Assembly (NCBI RefSeq): GCF_002866825.1
Contig: NZ_PKUS01000001.1
Location: 186,001-250,000, forward strand
Direction: 5' to 3'
Origin: Pseudohalioglobus lutimaris
Lineage (GTDB): Bacteria > Pseudomonadota > Gammaproteobacteria > Pseudomonadales > Halieaceae
DNA length: 64,000 nucleotides
In this document: positions 64,000-64,000 of the stretch, in pieces
How positions within the stretch are numbered: the first letter of the stretch is position 1
How the letters are laid out: each line of letters opens with the position of its first letter
Made by a program: the position numbers and the translations under genes
The notes under the pieces: generated by a model
What the model was told of the DNA's origin: nothing
Seen by the model: the letters and a program-made list of their open reading frames with translations, nothing else
The model's database searches: none

Positions 64000-64000
64000 C

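Noticed and set aside
1-64000. tRNA, rRNA, CRISPR, insertion sequences or phage genes
   Set aside because: I looked for tRNA T-arm motifs in gaps, regular repeats and transposase or integrase motifs and saw none.

Overview
The window reads as chromosomal DNA of a GC-rich, free-living gammaproteobacterium. The gene set (NhaR, SlyD, Kbp/YgaU-like LysM protein, DUF2058/YaiL, DUF6116, YebE-like TerB, cry-DASH, PurE/PurK, NarGHJI) fits Gammaproteobacteria. The many secreted lipoproteins (DUF6351, MopE/thrombospondin-3/CAP, Calx-beta/GDPD) suggest a marine lineage such as Halieaceae/Cellvibrionales. That placement is inference from gene content; no rRNA, tRNA, CRISPR array, insertion sequence or phage is visible.

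Layout. 1-8 kb: edge of a Tat-lipoprotein SDR, an LrgA/LrgB pair, a voltage-gated-type K+ channel, a large DUF6351 lipoprotein, a luciferase-like monooxygenase and DUF2058. 8-14 kb: Kbp-like BON-LysM protein, Old Yellow Enzyme, PepSY-type membrane protein, NhaR, then an HPF-like / BI-1 (YccA) / TerB run closed by a strong terminator. 14-24 kb: sugar-cation symporter with a CPXCG zinc protein, cry-DASH, Nudix, then an oxidative-stress and thiol neighbourhood (exported KatG, exported glutathione peroxidase, glutaredoxin-like, thioesterase, DCC protein, flavin reductase, epimerase). 24-32 kb: sirtuin, UxaA-type dehydratase, Na/Pi cotransporter with PhoU-like tail coupled to a coiled-coil protein, AI-2E-type transporter, a pseudo-receiver/GNAT fusion, SlyD.

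32-38 kb holds the most interesting unit, a compact six-gene minus-strand operon: 2-hydroxyacid dehydrogenase, GntP-type permease, LarA-family nickel-pincer racemase, LarE, LarB and an N-domain-only LarC. It looks like a complete uptake, racemisation and oxidation route for an unidentified 2-hydroxyacid, together with most of the cofactor assembly line.

38-52 kb: purEK behind a long structured leader, a DamX/ExeA-like AAA-TM-repeat protein, the MopE/TSP3/CAP lipoprotein, a 600-bp graveyard with remnants of two genes (DUF11 protein and SnoaL/limonene-epoxide-hydrolase-like protein), GDPD, GST, epimerase, EamA transporter, aldehyde dehydrogenase, lipoprotein. 52-64 kb: a nitrate respiration locus on the minus strand, narK1-narK2-narGHJI, followed by an outer-membrane porin and NnrS. 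It is headed by a perfect FNR/ANR box at the very end of the window.
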